Part shown: in pieces, positions 11,140 to 22,447 of the stretch
Numbering within the stretch: position 1 is the stretch's first letter
How the letters are laid out: each line of letters opens with the position of its first letter
NCBI RefSeq assembly: GCF_963678635.1
Contig: NC_087071.1
Location: 39,387,797 to 39,451,796, forward strand
From: Symsagittifera roscoffensis
Taxonomy: Eukaryota; Xenacoelomorpha; Acoela; Convolutidae
Reading direction: 5' to 3'
DNA length: 64,000 nucleotides
Program-made: the position numbers and the translations under genes
Notes under the pieces: generated by a model
Databases searched by the model: none
What the model saw: only the letters and a program-made list of their open reading frames with translations
What the model was told of the DNA's origin: nothing

Positions 11140-11770
11140 TAAACTCACCATATGATAACTCATCAGCCATAGACTCAGACAATTCAACTCAAACAGTTTT
11201 CAAAACCTTTTCTGATTTTATAATTCTGATATAGAAACCCCCGACGAAATCATTGACCCCGAACCTAGCCCTACTAAATTTCTTCAACCACCTTTCCAGC
11301 CTATACCTCCCCCTATCCCGGATTAACCATATCCTTCTCCCTCTTCACCTACTGACGCTACCTCTATCCCCCTGTCAAGTAATGAGCCCGGTGCACCCAG
11401 CCCTATCACAGATGATTAACTTGAGCATGATTTAGATAACTTTACAATTAATCAACAAGAAATTCACGACACAATTACCTCATTAACAATTCACCTAATG
11501 GCTCATTCAGCTTCAACTTTTGAATCTCCTCTACTCCCCCAATTCACATTGCACCCACAAGAGTACAAAGAATTTTCATGAAACGCTACCACAGAAGAAG
11601 TAGATATCATCAGAGCGCTTGAACTTCTTTGGACACTGCTTCGGACTAAAAACGTAATACGTATACTTGCTTAGCTTTTAGTAACAGCCGACACAACTGA
11701 AACTAACTTCGCTCATGATTTGTTACTGAACATGACCCCTCGTAAGTATAAATTTTATCATTATCACTAA
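11140..11770 (+). pseudogene. Decayed Pro/acidic-rich coding frame, block 1
   Basis: A single frame on the plus strand remains readable for about 180 codons except for a few stops. An acidic Ser/Asp start is followed by a proline-rich stretch (DPEPSPTKFLQPPFQPIPPP) and an Asn/Gln/Thr-rich stretch. A helical Leu-rich end closes the frame near 11,600-11,745 (EEVDIIRALELLWTLL). It ends exactly at CGTAAGTAT, a strong splice-donor match, and an acceptor-like TTTTATTTTAG lies at 11,815-11,826. The same layout is kept in block 2. I do not know the protein; it could be a matrix, gag or cytoplasmic-tail region of the same element. Confidence 0.45.
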
Positions 11771-12845
11771 CACAAATCAATAAGTTACTCACGATTCCTA
11801 CACGTGTGTTCATATTTTATTTTAGATTTCACCAGGCACTCAACTAAATACAAAACAAAACAGAAGTAAAAATTTTTTTTTACATTTTCTCAAGTTTTTT
11901 ATCTTAACCAAGTCAATAAAAAATCTTAGCGAAATAAATTTAATACAAACTGCAATAAAATGATGATTCTGTATTAAAACTCAAAAATGAAGTAGTATTC
12001 CTATAAAGCAAAATAAATTTATGTGACTTTTTTTTATAATGTTATTCTTCTTTTTTTTTTGCCTACACTTCACCCAATCTTTCCACCGAAATTAAGTAAC
12101 TCGCCCTCGTAGAAATGTTTAATAAATGAATTCTAGTTTCAGAAACTATATGATAACAACTCTAACTTGAGTTCACACAATTCAATTTCTCCTTTAATCC
12201 GGTTGGAAGGAATTATGAGAAAGCTTAAGCTAACCAACGCAGCTTACTAATACCACAAAAAAACCAAACGCACGTATAAAACGTAATACGTATTTTTGCT
12301 AAGCTTTTAGTAACAGCCGACACAACTGAAACAAACTTCCCTCATGGATTGTTACTGAACATGACCCCTCATAAGTATAAATTTCATCATTATAAGTAAC
12401 AAATTCAATAAGTTAGTCACCATTCCTACACCTGTGTTCATAATTTAGTTTAGATTTCACCAGGGACTCAACTAAATACAAAACAAAACAGAAGTAAAAA
12501 ATCTTCTTCACATTTTCTCAAGTTTTTTTATCCCAACCAAGTTAATAAAAAATCTTAGCGAAATAAAATTAAAACAAACTGCAATAAATTGATGATTCTG
12601 TATTAAAACTCAAAAATGAAGTAATATTCCTATAAAGCAAAACAAATTTATGTGACTTTTTTTATAATGTTAATCTTCTTTTTTCTCCTACACTTCACAC
12701 ACTCTTTCCACCGAAATCAAGTAACTCGCCCTCGTAGAAATGTTTAATAAATGAATTCTAGTTTCAGAAAATAACTGATAACAACTCTAACTTGAGTTCA
12801 CACAATTCAAATTTTCCTTTAACCCGATTGGAAGGAATTATGAGA
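11640..12845. repeat. Internal tandem duplication (~633 bp), block 1
   Basis: Two head-to-tail copies (about 11,645-12,240 and 12,278-12,845). Both contain AAAACGTAATACGTAT, the helical end of the Pro-rich frame, the splice-like junction, AATCTTAGCGAAATAAA and GGTTGGAAGGAATTATGAGAAAGC. The same pair is present in block 2 (about 16,695-17,290 and 17,330-17,895), so this duplication pre-dates the large one. Confidence 0.8.
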
Positions 12846-13164
12846 AAGCATAAGCTAACCAACGCAGCTTACTGATACCACAAAAACAACCGCATGTATA
12901 AGAAAGTCCCACGGTACCCAAACCCGATTGCGCCAGATTAAAACTGGACAAAATATTCTTTTGAAACCGTTTTTCACTTTTTATTAAAAGTACTTGAAGC
13001 ACTAAAAACTTAAAAGAAAACCCAAAACACATTAATCTATCTTTGGTGAAAGGACAAAACCAAAAATAAAAAAGAGAAAAAGTTCTGATAAAATAGAAAA
13101 AAAATTGAACATGAAAAAAAACTCTGCTCAAAGAGATGGAAAAACTATACTCCCTCAATGGCCT

Positions 13165-13250
13165 CACTACCCATTAGGACGTCCCAAGCATGCTCTATAG
13201 CCGGCCTAACCCACCGCGCTACACCACGCTTATGACACGCACTTCTTTTT
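13165..13250 (-). repeat. tRNA-like (SINE-type) module, block 1
   Basis: A short GC-rich island on the minus strand. It reads GTGGTGTAGCGCGGTGGGTT, compatible with a pol III A box, followed about 35 bases later by CTTGGGACGTCCTAAT, a weak B-box-like segment. It resembles the head of tRNA-derived SINEs rather than a functional tRNA: no clear anticodon arm or CCA-end pairing can be drawn. A copy lies at 18,210-18,300. Confidence 0.4.
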
Positions 13251-13400
13251 TTTGATGAAATTTACTCTAGGGTGAGCTTTTCTTTAATAACCAAAACTAA
13301 ATAAAAAAGCTTTTGCGAAAACAACTAATTTTTATCATAACTAAAACTAATCTCACCAACAGAACATGATTAAAAAATCAAAAATGCAATTAAAAATTTT

Positions 13401-13700
13401 CTAGAGCAAAAGGAACGAGCAGCAAATAGAGATGAAAACTTGACGACATTTCGACTTTGGAATGGAAAATCTATAGTTTTTGTTGCCGCAGTCACAGCCC
13501 TCACAGGAATTGAAGTATGGTTCTATCATCGCAGCAAAGGAACCCATTGAAGAAAAACAATGACCAATTTTGAACATGTTCACACAATTCAAACTTTCCT
13601 TTAAATCGGTTGGAAGGAAAGTTTGAATCCAAAATAGAAAGGCCACAAAAATTAAGGCGAGAAAACTCAACGCGGTACAAAAAAATTCGAGTTGAGGCAC
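13401..13700 (-). CDS. Open frame, hydrophobic N-terminus and Cys-rich end, block 1
   Basis: A 99-codon minus-strand frame kept in both tandem blocks (partner 18,450-18,770). It has a strongly hydrophobic N-terminal segment of about 25 residues and then a Cys cluster (SCEGCDCGN). It includes a palindromic stretch (CCAAC..GGAAAG around 13,590-13,620) that also occurs elsewhere in the block as non-coding repeat, which argues for a chance frame. I do not recognise it. Confidence 0.2.
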   Translation of the reverse strand: MPQLEFFCTALSFLALIFVAFLFWIQTFLPTDLKESLNCVNMFKIGHCFSSMGSFAAMIEPYFNSCEGCDCGNKNYRFSIPKSKCRQVFISICCSFLLL

Positions 13701-13994
13701 GATGTTGACTTCACATACCGATCCTAGTCACTTGGCGTTTCACACAAAAAAGTCAAACTCCATCTTGCACGTAGTCGTGCTCTAACTTGCCGAAAGCAAC
13801 ACATCATTGCATAGACTGAAATCTTGACACGATCACTCAAGACGATCTAGGATCTCAAACACGAATAACTGTCTCTCCCTTTTCTCTACGCAGTCACTGC
13901 TTCAAGAACAAATTCTCCATTCATCCTTTACTGCGATATACGTTAAAACTTAAAACTCGTTGAGCCCCGGATGGGTGGAACCAGCTTACATTTA

Positions 13995-14327
13995 GTAATT
14001 ATATCCAATTACACTATTGATAAAACTAACTCTATAAAACATTTTCTAACTGACCAATCATTACCCAAAACTAACACTTACAATTTTTTCTAACGCTGAA
14101 ACTATTCATAGTTTCAGCAACAGAACAAAATAAATAAATCTCCTTCAAGATAGTTCCTGATATCTGCAAGATTAGTAATTGATTAAGATTAGGAGAATTA
14201 AGATTGGTATTAGACTAAGAAATTGCACGAATCTATCCGGCCGAAATTAAGATAGCGTGACGAAGAGACGGTGTACCTTATCTGAAACCAATCGGTGAGT
14301 GAGCCACCACGTACTTAAACTCATTAG
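13995..14327. repeat. LTR-like module, copy b (short form)
   Basis: Short-form copy of the module at 8,383, lacking two internal segments, and closest to copy d at 19,045. It lies near the right end of block 1, about 5.6 kb after copy a. Confidence 0.55.
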
Positions 14328-15114
14328 TTATTCAAAGTTTCCAGAAAAAAATCCAAGCGACTATGCCAAAATTGATACATTTGGAACTCAAATCCGAGTA
14401 AAGCTCCTTAGCGATCATTTCAGCTTTTTTCTCACTATAAACAGAAAATCAATTATCAAGAAGAAACGGCAGCAATTCTTGAAACTACACGAAACAGACA
14501 GTCCAACATCGTGTGATGAAAGATTTTAATTCTTAAGATTTTTTAATACTTAAGAAAATAATCAAAGGGACAGAAGAGAGAAAAAAAACACACAAACAGT
14601 ATCATGAAGAAGAGGTATCTTCTAAAAAGTGGAGATCTTTTTTGAGTGAGTTTTTTGGGCGAGTATTCTTTCGATTTTTTTTCAAATTTTTTAATCTCGG
14701 TTATACATACTATCTGACGCAATACAAAAAAACTCGAGGTCGAGGCTGAAACGCAGTAGAAATCCAAAGCCAACAAAATCAATGTCAGCCCGTGAAACTG
14801 TTTGTTTGTTGAAAATAAAATACTAAACTGTAAAAAAAAGTGGAACGAAAAAGAATGAGTTGCTGAAATAAACATACTAAAATTATATATTGAGACAAAA
14901 AAAATGGCAAAAATTGTTTCAATGAGATTTTCTAAACAACCCGAAGCATAAATCAACAAACAAATAAGTCTACCCAAATTGTTTTTGTACTTTTTTATTA
15001 TTTAAAACACTTATACGCAGTATACTTCGACAAAAAACTAACAAAATATTTAAGGTATGCAGTTGCTTACAGTTAGGGCGGGGGATAACTCTACTTGCAA
15101 ATAATTTAGTGGGA

Positions 15115-15495
15115 TCAATTTAAAACTAGTATTACTATCCAATTTATATTATTGATAAAGTTATCTCTGTAAAATTTTTCTAACTAACCAATCATGATGC
15201 ATGGCTAACACTTACAGTTTTTTCAGTCATAGTTTCAGCAACAGAACAAAATGATTATAACGTAGAAGAGAGTTGTTCTCCTTCACGATAGTTCCTGATA
15301 GCTAACCCGCAAATACCAATATACACTAGATCTTTTGAGACTAGGAGCTATAAGGGTAAGATTAAGATTGATATTAGACTAAAAAGTTGCAAGAATCTAT
15401 CCGGCCGAAAATAAGATCGCGTAAAGATTAGACGGTGTACCTCATCTGAAATTACTCTATGAGTGAGCCATCCCGGACATAAACTCATCTGGTGC
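15115..15495. repeat. LTR-like module, copy c (long form)
   Basis: Long-form copy, closest to copy a at 8,383, again followed by CATCTGGTGCGATCAGTGAG just past the end of shared sequence. Confidence 0.55.
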
Positions 15496-15654
15496 GATCA
15501 GTGAGACCTCCTTGTTATTTTTATGATATTGAAGATACTCCACGAAAATACCCTATTAATCAAGTAACGTAATGAGATTCTGAACCACAAGACATTGAAT
15601 CAACAACTATAGTAGCTACACTTTACTCAAAAGCCCGAGCTACAACTCTAACAG

Positions 15655-16140
15655 GATAAAAATTAACAGCAAAGCTCTCAAAAAGAAAGTATATTGTACT
15701 CAAGTTTCAAATAGCAATACAAATAGACTTGATCATGAAACCTTTTATCAAAGTAATATCGAAAGATTTATAAACCTTAATCCCGAAGGTGGCAAAAACG
15801 ATTTACTTTTATTAAGTACTACGAATATCTCAATAGAGAAAAATATCTTCCACAAGACATTTCACCAGTTTACTTTTTCAGTTTCATAAATATCAAAAAC
15901 GAACTTCTAGCTTTTTTAGGATGACCCTACTATATATTAGAAAAGTTGACTATATTATACGATATGTTTATTTTTAGTGGATTTCTCTTTTCATTCGTAA
16001 AAATAACCTATAATACATGCGCAATACATACAGAAGTCAATAGAGAGGCAAGCGTACCACGCATTTCATTTGAAGGAGTTTTGAAATGTTTTCCACCTCA
16101 ATTATTGAACACTTCTAGATGCTCAAAATGGCAATTATAA
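15655..16140 (+). pseudogene. Membrane-protein remnant, block 2
   Basis: It begins with about 55 codons of open, Asn/Lys-rich frame (15,662-15,820) that has no counterpart in block 1. After a frameshift it passes into the same region as units E1-E3, including the hydrophobic segment near 15,955-16,010, TCAIHTEV and the Cys-containing end. A TGA replaces TGG near 15,922. It gives the fullest view of the upstream part of this unrecognised protein. Confidence 0.5.
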
Positions 16141-16194
16141 TGAAAAATTAAAAAAACAATTACGTATGATAACCCACAAGATTGGAAAATGATA

Positions 16195-16820
16195 AACTCA
16201 CCATATGATAACTCATCAGCCATAGACTCAGACAATTCAACTCAAACAGTTTTCAAAACCTTTTCTGATTTTATAATTCTGATATAGAAACCCCCGACGA
16301 AATCATTGACCCCGAACCTAGCCCTACTAAATTTCTTCAACCACCTTTCCAGCCTATACCTCCCCCTATCCCGGATTAACCATATCCTTCTCCCTCTTCA
16401 CCTACTAACGCTACCTCTATCCCCCTGTTAAGTAATGAGCCCGGTGCACCCAGCCCTATCACAGATGATTAACTTGAGCATGATTTAGATAACTTTACAA
16501 TTAATCAACAAGAAATTCACGACACAATTACCTCATTAACAATTCACCTACTGGCTCATTCAGCTTCAACTTTTGAATCTCCTCTACTCCCCCAATTCAC
16601 ATTGAACCCACAAGAGTACAAAGAATTTTCATGAAACGCTACCACAGAAGAAGTAGATATCATCAGAGCGCTTGAACTTCTTTGGACACTGCTTCGCACT
16701 AAAAACGTAATACGTATACTTGCTCAGCTTTTAGTAACAGCCGACACAACTGAAACTAACTTCGCTCATGATTTGTTACTGAACATGACCCCTCGTAAGT
16801 ATAAATTTTATCATTATCAC
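16195..16820 (+). pseudogene. Decayed Pro/acidic-rich coding frame, block 2
   Basis: Near-identical copy of 11,140-11,770 with the same in-frame stops, except that the TAG near 11,673 is CAG here (near 16,721). It ends at the same CGTAAGTAT donor-like junction. The other shared stops show that decay preceded duplication of the block. Confidence 0.45.
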
Positions 16821-17895
16821 TAACACAAATCAATAAGTTACTCACGATTCCTACACGTGTGTTCATATTTTATTTTAGATTTCACCAGGCACTCAACTAA
16901 ATACAAAACAAAACAGAAGTAAAATTTTTTTTTTCACATTTTCTCAAGTTTTTTTTTATCTTAACCAAGTCAATAAAAAATCTTAGCGAAAAAAATTTAA
17001 TACAAACTGCAATAAAATGATGATTCTGTATTGAAACTCAAAAATGAAGTAGTAGTCCTATAAAGCAAAATAAATTTATGTGACTTTTTTATAATGTTAT
17101 TCTTCTTTTTTTTGCCTACACTTCACCCATTCTTTCCACCAAAATCAAGTAAATCGCCCTCGTAGAAATGTTCAATAAATGAATTCTACTTTCATAAACT
17201 ATATGATAACAACTCTAACTTGAGTTCACACAATTCAATTTCTCCTTTAATCCGGTTGGAAGGAATTATGAGAAAGCTTAAGCTAACCAACGCAGCTTAC
17301 TAATACCACCAAAACCAAACGCATGCATAAAACGTAATACGTATACTTGCTAAGCTTTTAGTAACAGCCGACACAACTGAAACTAAGTTCCCTCATGGAT
17401 TGTTACTGAACATGACCCCTCGTGAGTATAAATTTTATCATTATAACTAACAAATTCAATAAGTTAGTCACCATTCCCACACGTGTGTTCATATTTTAGT
17501 TTAGATTTCACCAGGGACTCAACTAAATACAAAACAAAACAGAAGTAAAAAAATCTTCTTCACATTTTCTCAAGTTTTTTATCCCAACCAAGTTAATAAA
17601 AAATCTTAGCGAAAAAAAATAAAAACAAACTGCAATAAGTTGATGATTCTGTATTAAAACTCAAAAATGAAGTAATATTCCTATAAAGCAAAACAAATTT
17701 TTGTGACTTTTTTTTAATGTTAATCTTCTTTTTTCTCCTACACTTCACACACTCTTTCCACCGAAATCAAGTAGCTCGCCCTCGTAGAAATGTTTAATAA
17801 ATGAATTCTAGTTTCAGAAATTAACTGATAACAACTCTAACTTGAGTTCACACAATTCAAGTTTTCCTTTAACCCGATTAGAAGGAATTATGAGA
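16695..17895. repeat. Internal tandem duplication (~633 bp), block 2
   Basis: Counterpart of 11,640-12,845; both head-to-tail copies are retained. Confidence 0.8.
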
Positions 17896-18209
17896 AAGCA
17901 TAAGCTAACCAACGCAGCTTACTGATACCACAAAAACAACCGCATGTATAAGAAAGTCCCACGGTACCCAAACCCGAATGAGCCAGATTAAAACTGGGTA
18001 AAATATTCTTTTGAAACCGTTTTTCACTTTTTATTAAAAGTACATGAAGCACTAAAAACTTAAAAGAAAACCCAAAACACATATATCTAAATTTGGTAAA
18101 AGGACAAAACCAAAAATAAAAAAGAGAAAAAGTTCTGATAAAATAGAAAAAAAAATTGAACATGAAAAAAAACTCTGCTCAAAGAGATGGAAAAACTATA
18201 CTCCCTCAA

Positions 18210-18300
18210 TGGCCTCACTACCCATTAGGACGTCCCAAGCATGCTCTATAGCCGGCCTAACCCACCGCGCTACACCACGCTTATGACACGCACTTTTTTT
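18210..18300 (-). repeat. tRNA-like (SINE-type) module, block 2
   Basis: Copy of the island at 13,165-13,250, virtually unchanged. Confidence 0.4.
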
Positions 18301-18449
18301 TTGATGAAATTTGCTCTAGGGTGAGCTTTTCTTTAGTAACCAAAACTAAATAAAAAAGCTTTTGCGAAAACAACTAATTTTTATCATAACTAAAACTAAT
18401 CTCACCAACAGAACATGATTAAAAAATCAAAAATGCAATTAAAAATTTT

Positions 18450-18770
18450 CTAGAGCAAAAGGAACGAGCAGCAAATAGAGATGAAAACTTGACGACATTT
18501 CGACTTTGGAATGGAAAATCTATAGTTTTTGTTGCCGCAGTCACAACCCTCACAGGAATTGAAGTATGGTTCTATCATCGCAGCAAAGGAACCCTTTGAA
18601 GAAAAACAATGACCAATTTTGAACATGTTCACACAATTCAAACTTTCCTTTAAATCGGTTGGAAGGAAAGTTTGAATCCAAAATAGAAAGGCCACAAAAA
18701 TTAAGGCGAGAAAACTCAACGCGGTACAAAAAAATTCGAGTTGAGGCACTATGTTGACTTCACATACCAA
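18450..18770 (-). CDS. Open frame, hydrophobic N-terminus and Cys-rich end, block 2
   Basis: Partner of 13,401-13,700, with one clear substitution (Met to Lys) in the shared part and no stop gained. The conservation is explained by the recent duplication and is not by itself evidence of function. Confidence 0.2.
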   Translation of the reverse strand: MVCEVNIVPQLEFFCTALSFLALIFVAFLFWIQTFLPTDLKESLNCVNMFKIGHCFSSKGSFAAMIEPYFNSCEGCDCGNKNYRFSIPKSKCRQVFISICCSFLLL

Positions 18771-19044
18771 TCCTAGTAACTTGGCGTTTCACACAAAAAA
18801 GTCAAACTCCATCTTGCACGTAGTCGTGCTCTAACTTGCCGAAAGCAACACATCATTGCATAGACTGAAATCTTGACACGATCACTCAAGACGATCTAGG
18901 ATCTCAAACACGAATAACTGTCTCTCCCTTTTCTCTACGCAGTCACTGCTTCAAGAACAAATTCTCCATTCATCCTTTACTGCGATATACGTTAAAACTT
19001 AAAACTCGTTGAGCCCCGGATGGGTGGAACCAGCTTAAATTTAG

Positions 19045-19376
19045 TAATTATATCCAATTACACTATTGATAAAACTAACTCTATAAAACATTTCCTAACT
19101 GACCAATCATTACCCAAAACTAACACTTACAATTTTTTCTAACGCTGAAACTATTCATAGTTTCAGCAACAGAACAAAATAAATAAATCTCCTTCAAGAT
19201 AGTTCCTGATATCTGCAAGATTAGTAATTGATTAAGATTAGGAGAATTAAGATTGGTATTAGACTAAGAAATTGCACGAATCTATCCGGCCGAAATTAAG
19301 ATAGCGTGACGAAGAGACGGTGTACCTTATCTGAAACCAATCGTTGAGTGAGCCACCACGTACTTAAACTCATTAG
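19045..19376. repeat. LTR-like module, copy d (short form)
   Basis: Short-form copy, closest to copy b at 13,995, near the right end of block 2. Confidence 0.55.
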
Positions 19377-19744
19377 TTATTCAAAGTTTCCAGAAAAAAA
19401 TCCAAGCGACTATGCCAAAATTGATACATTTGGAACTCAAATCCGAGTAAAGCTCCTTAGCGATCATTTCAGCTTTTTTTCTCACTATAAACGGAAAATC
19501 AATTATCAAGAAGAAACGGCAGCAATTTTTGAAATTACACGAAACAGACAGTCCAACATCGTGTGATGAAAGATTTTAATACTTAAGATTTTTTAATACT
19601 TAAGAAAATAATCAAAGGGACAGAAGAGAGAAAAATGACACACAAACAGTATCATGAAGAAGAGGTATCTTCTAAAAAGTGGAGATCTTTTTTGAGTGAG
19701 TTTTTTGGGCGAGTAATCATTTGATTTTTTTTTCAAATTTTTTA

Positions 19745-20015
19745 ATCTTGGTTATACATACTATCTGAAAAAGACACCATCATTTGCAGCGAAAAAAAAT
19801 TATTTCAAATAGTTAAAAGAGTTTTTAGTCTGAAAAATGCTTGTCAAACAATTACCTGAAATGTTTTTTGTCCTTTTTATACAAAATGTAAGATCCATGG
19901 AACCAAAGTTTTGCGTGACAGATTGTTTTTGGACTGCCTGGATGTTATAACCTGCATGTTATCACTTTCTTGGAATGCAAGTTTTGTTAAAAAAAAGAAT
20001 GCATGAAATCCAGAA
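19745..20015. repeat. Duplicated ~265 bp segment, left copy
   Basis: Shares GGTTATACATACTATCTGAAAA, TTGCAGCGAAA, ATTTCAAATAG, ATGCTTGTCAA-CAATT-CCTGA, CCATGGAACC and CTGGATGTTATAA in the same order with 21,255-21,520. The right end runs into the AATTTAAGGTGAGAAAAC/CTCGAGTCGAGGC module at 20,035-20,130. Confidence 0.75.
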
Positions 20016-20370
20016 TAATGGAAAGTCCAAAAAATTTAAGGTGAGAAAACATAACGCGGAAAAAAAACTCGAGTCGAGGCTAAAACACAGCAAAAATTCT
20101 GAGCCAACAAAATCAAAGTCAACCCGTAAAAAAGTTTGCTTAGTTGAAAACAAAAAACTTATTTGTAAAAAAAACTGAGTTGATCAAAAAAGAATAAAGT
20201 GCTGAAATAAACAGACGAAAACTATATTTTGAGACGAAATTTTTTTGCCAATAATTGTTAAAGGAGGTTATCTAAACAACCCGAAGCATAAACCAACAGA
20301 AACTAAGTCTGGCTAACTTTTTTTTCTAATTTTATTAATTAATAAAACACATCTATGCAGTATACTTTAG
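20016..20370. repeat. Diverged third copy of the block-start module
   Basis: Contains AACTCGAGTCGAGGCTAAAAC, GAGCCAACAAAATCAAAGTC, AACCCGTAAAA and AACAACCCGAAGCATAAA-CAACA, which match the starts of blocks 1 and 2 (7,984-8,290 and 14,731-15,030) at lower identity. It shows the array once extended further or that the module is dispersed. Confidence 0.7.
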
Positions 20371-20929
20371 TGCCAAATTTGAAAATCAAGGGCACAATTT
20401 GAGACACTGGTGTTTTTCACATGTGTTTCATACCAGATAAGCAACAGCTTATTTTGCATCTCAAAATTTGTTCACTTCTAGACACTGCTCTTTGTACAAA
20501 AAACTTCTCATTTCACAACGAAGATGTTGTGTATCAGCTACAAAACTAAGATAAAATTACAAAAATTCACAAGGATAGCCGGCTACTGTGCAAGTAGCAC
20601 AGAATGTTTCATATAATGCCTTAAAAATTACAAGAACGTTTTTTTTTTTGAAAAAAGTGTCGTTATTTTTTCGGCGTGGAGTACAAAAAGGCTAAAAAAA
20701 TACTGTCATAATGAAAGAATCAAATTGAAAAACAATTTTTTTGTAGGAAAATGACTAGATCAAAGAAAAAAATACATTAAAAAACGTTGATAAATTTTTT
20801 TGAATATTTGAAACTTTTATTCCAAAAAAAAACGCAAAAACTCTCAAAAAACAAACTTTTCATGAGTTTAACTAGTTTTCACATTTTAAGTTAAGCTATT
20901 GCAAGCTTTTAGGCCATTGATAGAAACTT

Positions 20930-21130
20930 TTGTCCGCTCGAATTAAGCTTTCTTTATCCGCTCGAATTAAGACTGAAAACTCAAATTGGTTTTTCTCGAC
21001 ACTGGGAATTTTTTCTGAGTTTTTTCAAATTTTTTTGAACCACGACTGTAATGATTTCACAACGAGCTATCACTCAATTCTAAAAATTATTTGTGGTAGC
21101 TGATTTCGCGTGGAAAACAAAAAATGAACG
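20930..21130 (-). repeat. Dispersed repeat RF1, inverted copy
   Basis: Read on the minus strand it contains TTTGTTTTCCACGCGAAATC, AGCTACCACAAAT, GTGATAGCTC, GTCGTGGTTCAAA and GTGTCGAGAAAAACC, matching 22,680-22,895 and 23,245-23,450 on the plus strand. The end carries a doubled CCGCTCGAATTAAG unit. Confidence 0.65.
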
Positions 21131-21254
21131 AAGTAAATTGCACCCAATTACAAAATTTCTCCTCGTTTTTCAGTTGGTCTTAATAAAACGTTTCAAAATG
21201 GATTTTAAACACCTAGATGACGGACGGGAATGACGCGAGCGAACGTGATTCAAA

Positions 21255-21520
21255 TTTCAAAATCTCGGTTATACATACTATCTGAAAATGACACCACCAA
21301 TTGCAGCGAAATCCAAACAAAAAGACTATTTCAAATAGCTAGAACATTTTTAGTTTGAAGAAAATGCTCGTCAAGCAATTGCCTGACGAGTTTTTTGTTC
21401 TTTTTTATACAAAATAAAGTATCCATGGAACCCTGTAGATTTGTGTGATAGGATATTTGTGTTGCCCTGGATGTTATAATTTCAAGGAATGTAAATTTTG
21501 AATAAAATTTGTGAAGAAAA
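21255..21520. repeat. Duplicated ~265 bp segment, right copy
   Basis: Homologous to 19,745-20,015 (see there), about 1.5 kb downstream. Confidence 0.75.
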
Positions 21521-22447
21521 TACAAAATGCTACTATAAAAAGAAATTCCAACGGGATGGATACATTCAGAAATTCAACAAGTGATGAAATTGCAAACTAT
21601 TCTGCATGTTTTTTTTTTAATTTGATTTTTTTTTATTGATTATCGGTATTGACTATCCGTTCTATTTTGTTTCAGTTTTGATTTTTAAAATCAGTTACTT
21701 AAAAAAATTGAAGGAAATTATTTTAATTTTTGAAAAAAAAACAGTCTACATTTGCATTGTAGTTTGAGGGATTCGACCGTTGAGATATTATTCTGACCTC
21801 TCCATAAGTGATGCGACCATTCTTAAAAAGTGGCAAACAAAAATTGCGCTGGGCTGTTTTTGCGCCATTTTGAGTGAACTAATGTAATCTCGTCACGGTC
21901 ACTCATTAGTTCTTCAGAATCCAAAAAAGATGAAAAAATCCTTCTTTGTTCAACCAAATAGAGCTACCTGATATTTTGCCGGAGCTACTTCAGGACGAGT
22001 CACTCATTCGGCCTACTTGTTGGCTATTTATGTTTTTCAATAGGTAACAGTCGACTTGTTTTTCACGCTGCCGTATCTAAATTTATGTACGATCAATATC
22101 CAACAAAAATTGTATTTCTTGTAAGATGTGTCCACAAAAAATTATCATGTGAAATCTCAATACTACAATATTATGACATATTTAACCAATAACCCACCCA
22201 TCCCTAACAGACCAAACAATTAACCTTCCTCCTAAAACTAAATGGCAAATTCAAGCCATAATGCCTGCATGTACTATATTCTCATATCTAATTAGCTAAC
22301 AGATATTATTTTTAACCAAGTGAACATTCCAATTCCACCCCCTAAATTGAGTTAAGACTGTTCTCGTGGTTTCAAGTTTTTACTATGAAACTTAAAAAAA
22401 CACAAAAGGAAACAATTCGAGTTTGACTAGGGGGTGATTGTACTCAC

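Larger units (their letters stand above)
7972..14720. repeat. Tandem block 1 of a ~5-6.7 kb duplication
   Basis: Homologous to 14,721-19,768. Matching landmarks include CTCGAGGTCGAGGCTGAAACG (7,989 and 14,736), the GGCGGGGGA motif (8,334 and 15,076), the frame at 10,893-11,087 (copy at 15,946-16,140) and 14,299 onward (copy at 19,348). From about 10,860 to 14,720 the copies are nearly identical and offset by about 5,050 bp. On the left they are more diverged, and block 1 carries about 1.7 kb extra. The right end (CATACTATCTGA) abuts the left start of block 2 near 14,720, as expected for unequal duplication. The content looks like a decayed LTR-type element of unknown class. Confidence 0.85.
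14721..19768. repeat. Tandem block 2 of the large duplication
   Basis: Second copy of the block at 7,972-14,720. It has one membrane-protein unit instead of three, one Pro-rich frame, the internal ~633 bp duplication, the tRNA-like module and LTR-like modules c and d. Its right end (CATACTATCTGA near 19,768) matches the right end of block 1, beyond which the original flank continues. Confidence 0.85.

Noticed and set aside
11140..11770. Apparent reassigned stop codons (TAA/TAG/TGA where CAA/CAG/CGA would fit)
   Set aside because: All in-frame stops are one C-to-T change from Gln or Arg, which at first suggests recoding. However, the same element also has TGA replacing TGG and many frameshifts, and host exons use normal codons, so ordinary decay explains it.
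12838..13167. 109-codon minus-strand frame repeated at 17,888-18,163
   Set aside because: Phe/Leu-rich translation of a repeated AT-rich segment; block duplication explains the conservation and no motif is present.
14543..14977. 144-codon minus-strand open frame, the longest in the window
   Set aside because: It crosses the tandem junction near 14,720, so it is a chimera of block 1 end and block 2 start. Its composition is Phe/Ser-rich as expected for AT-rich chance translation.
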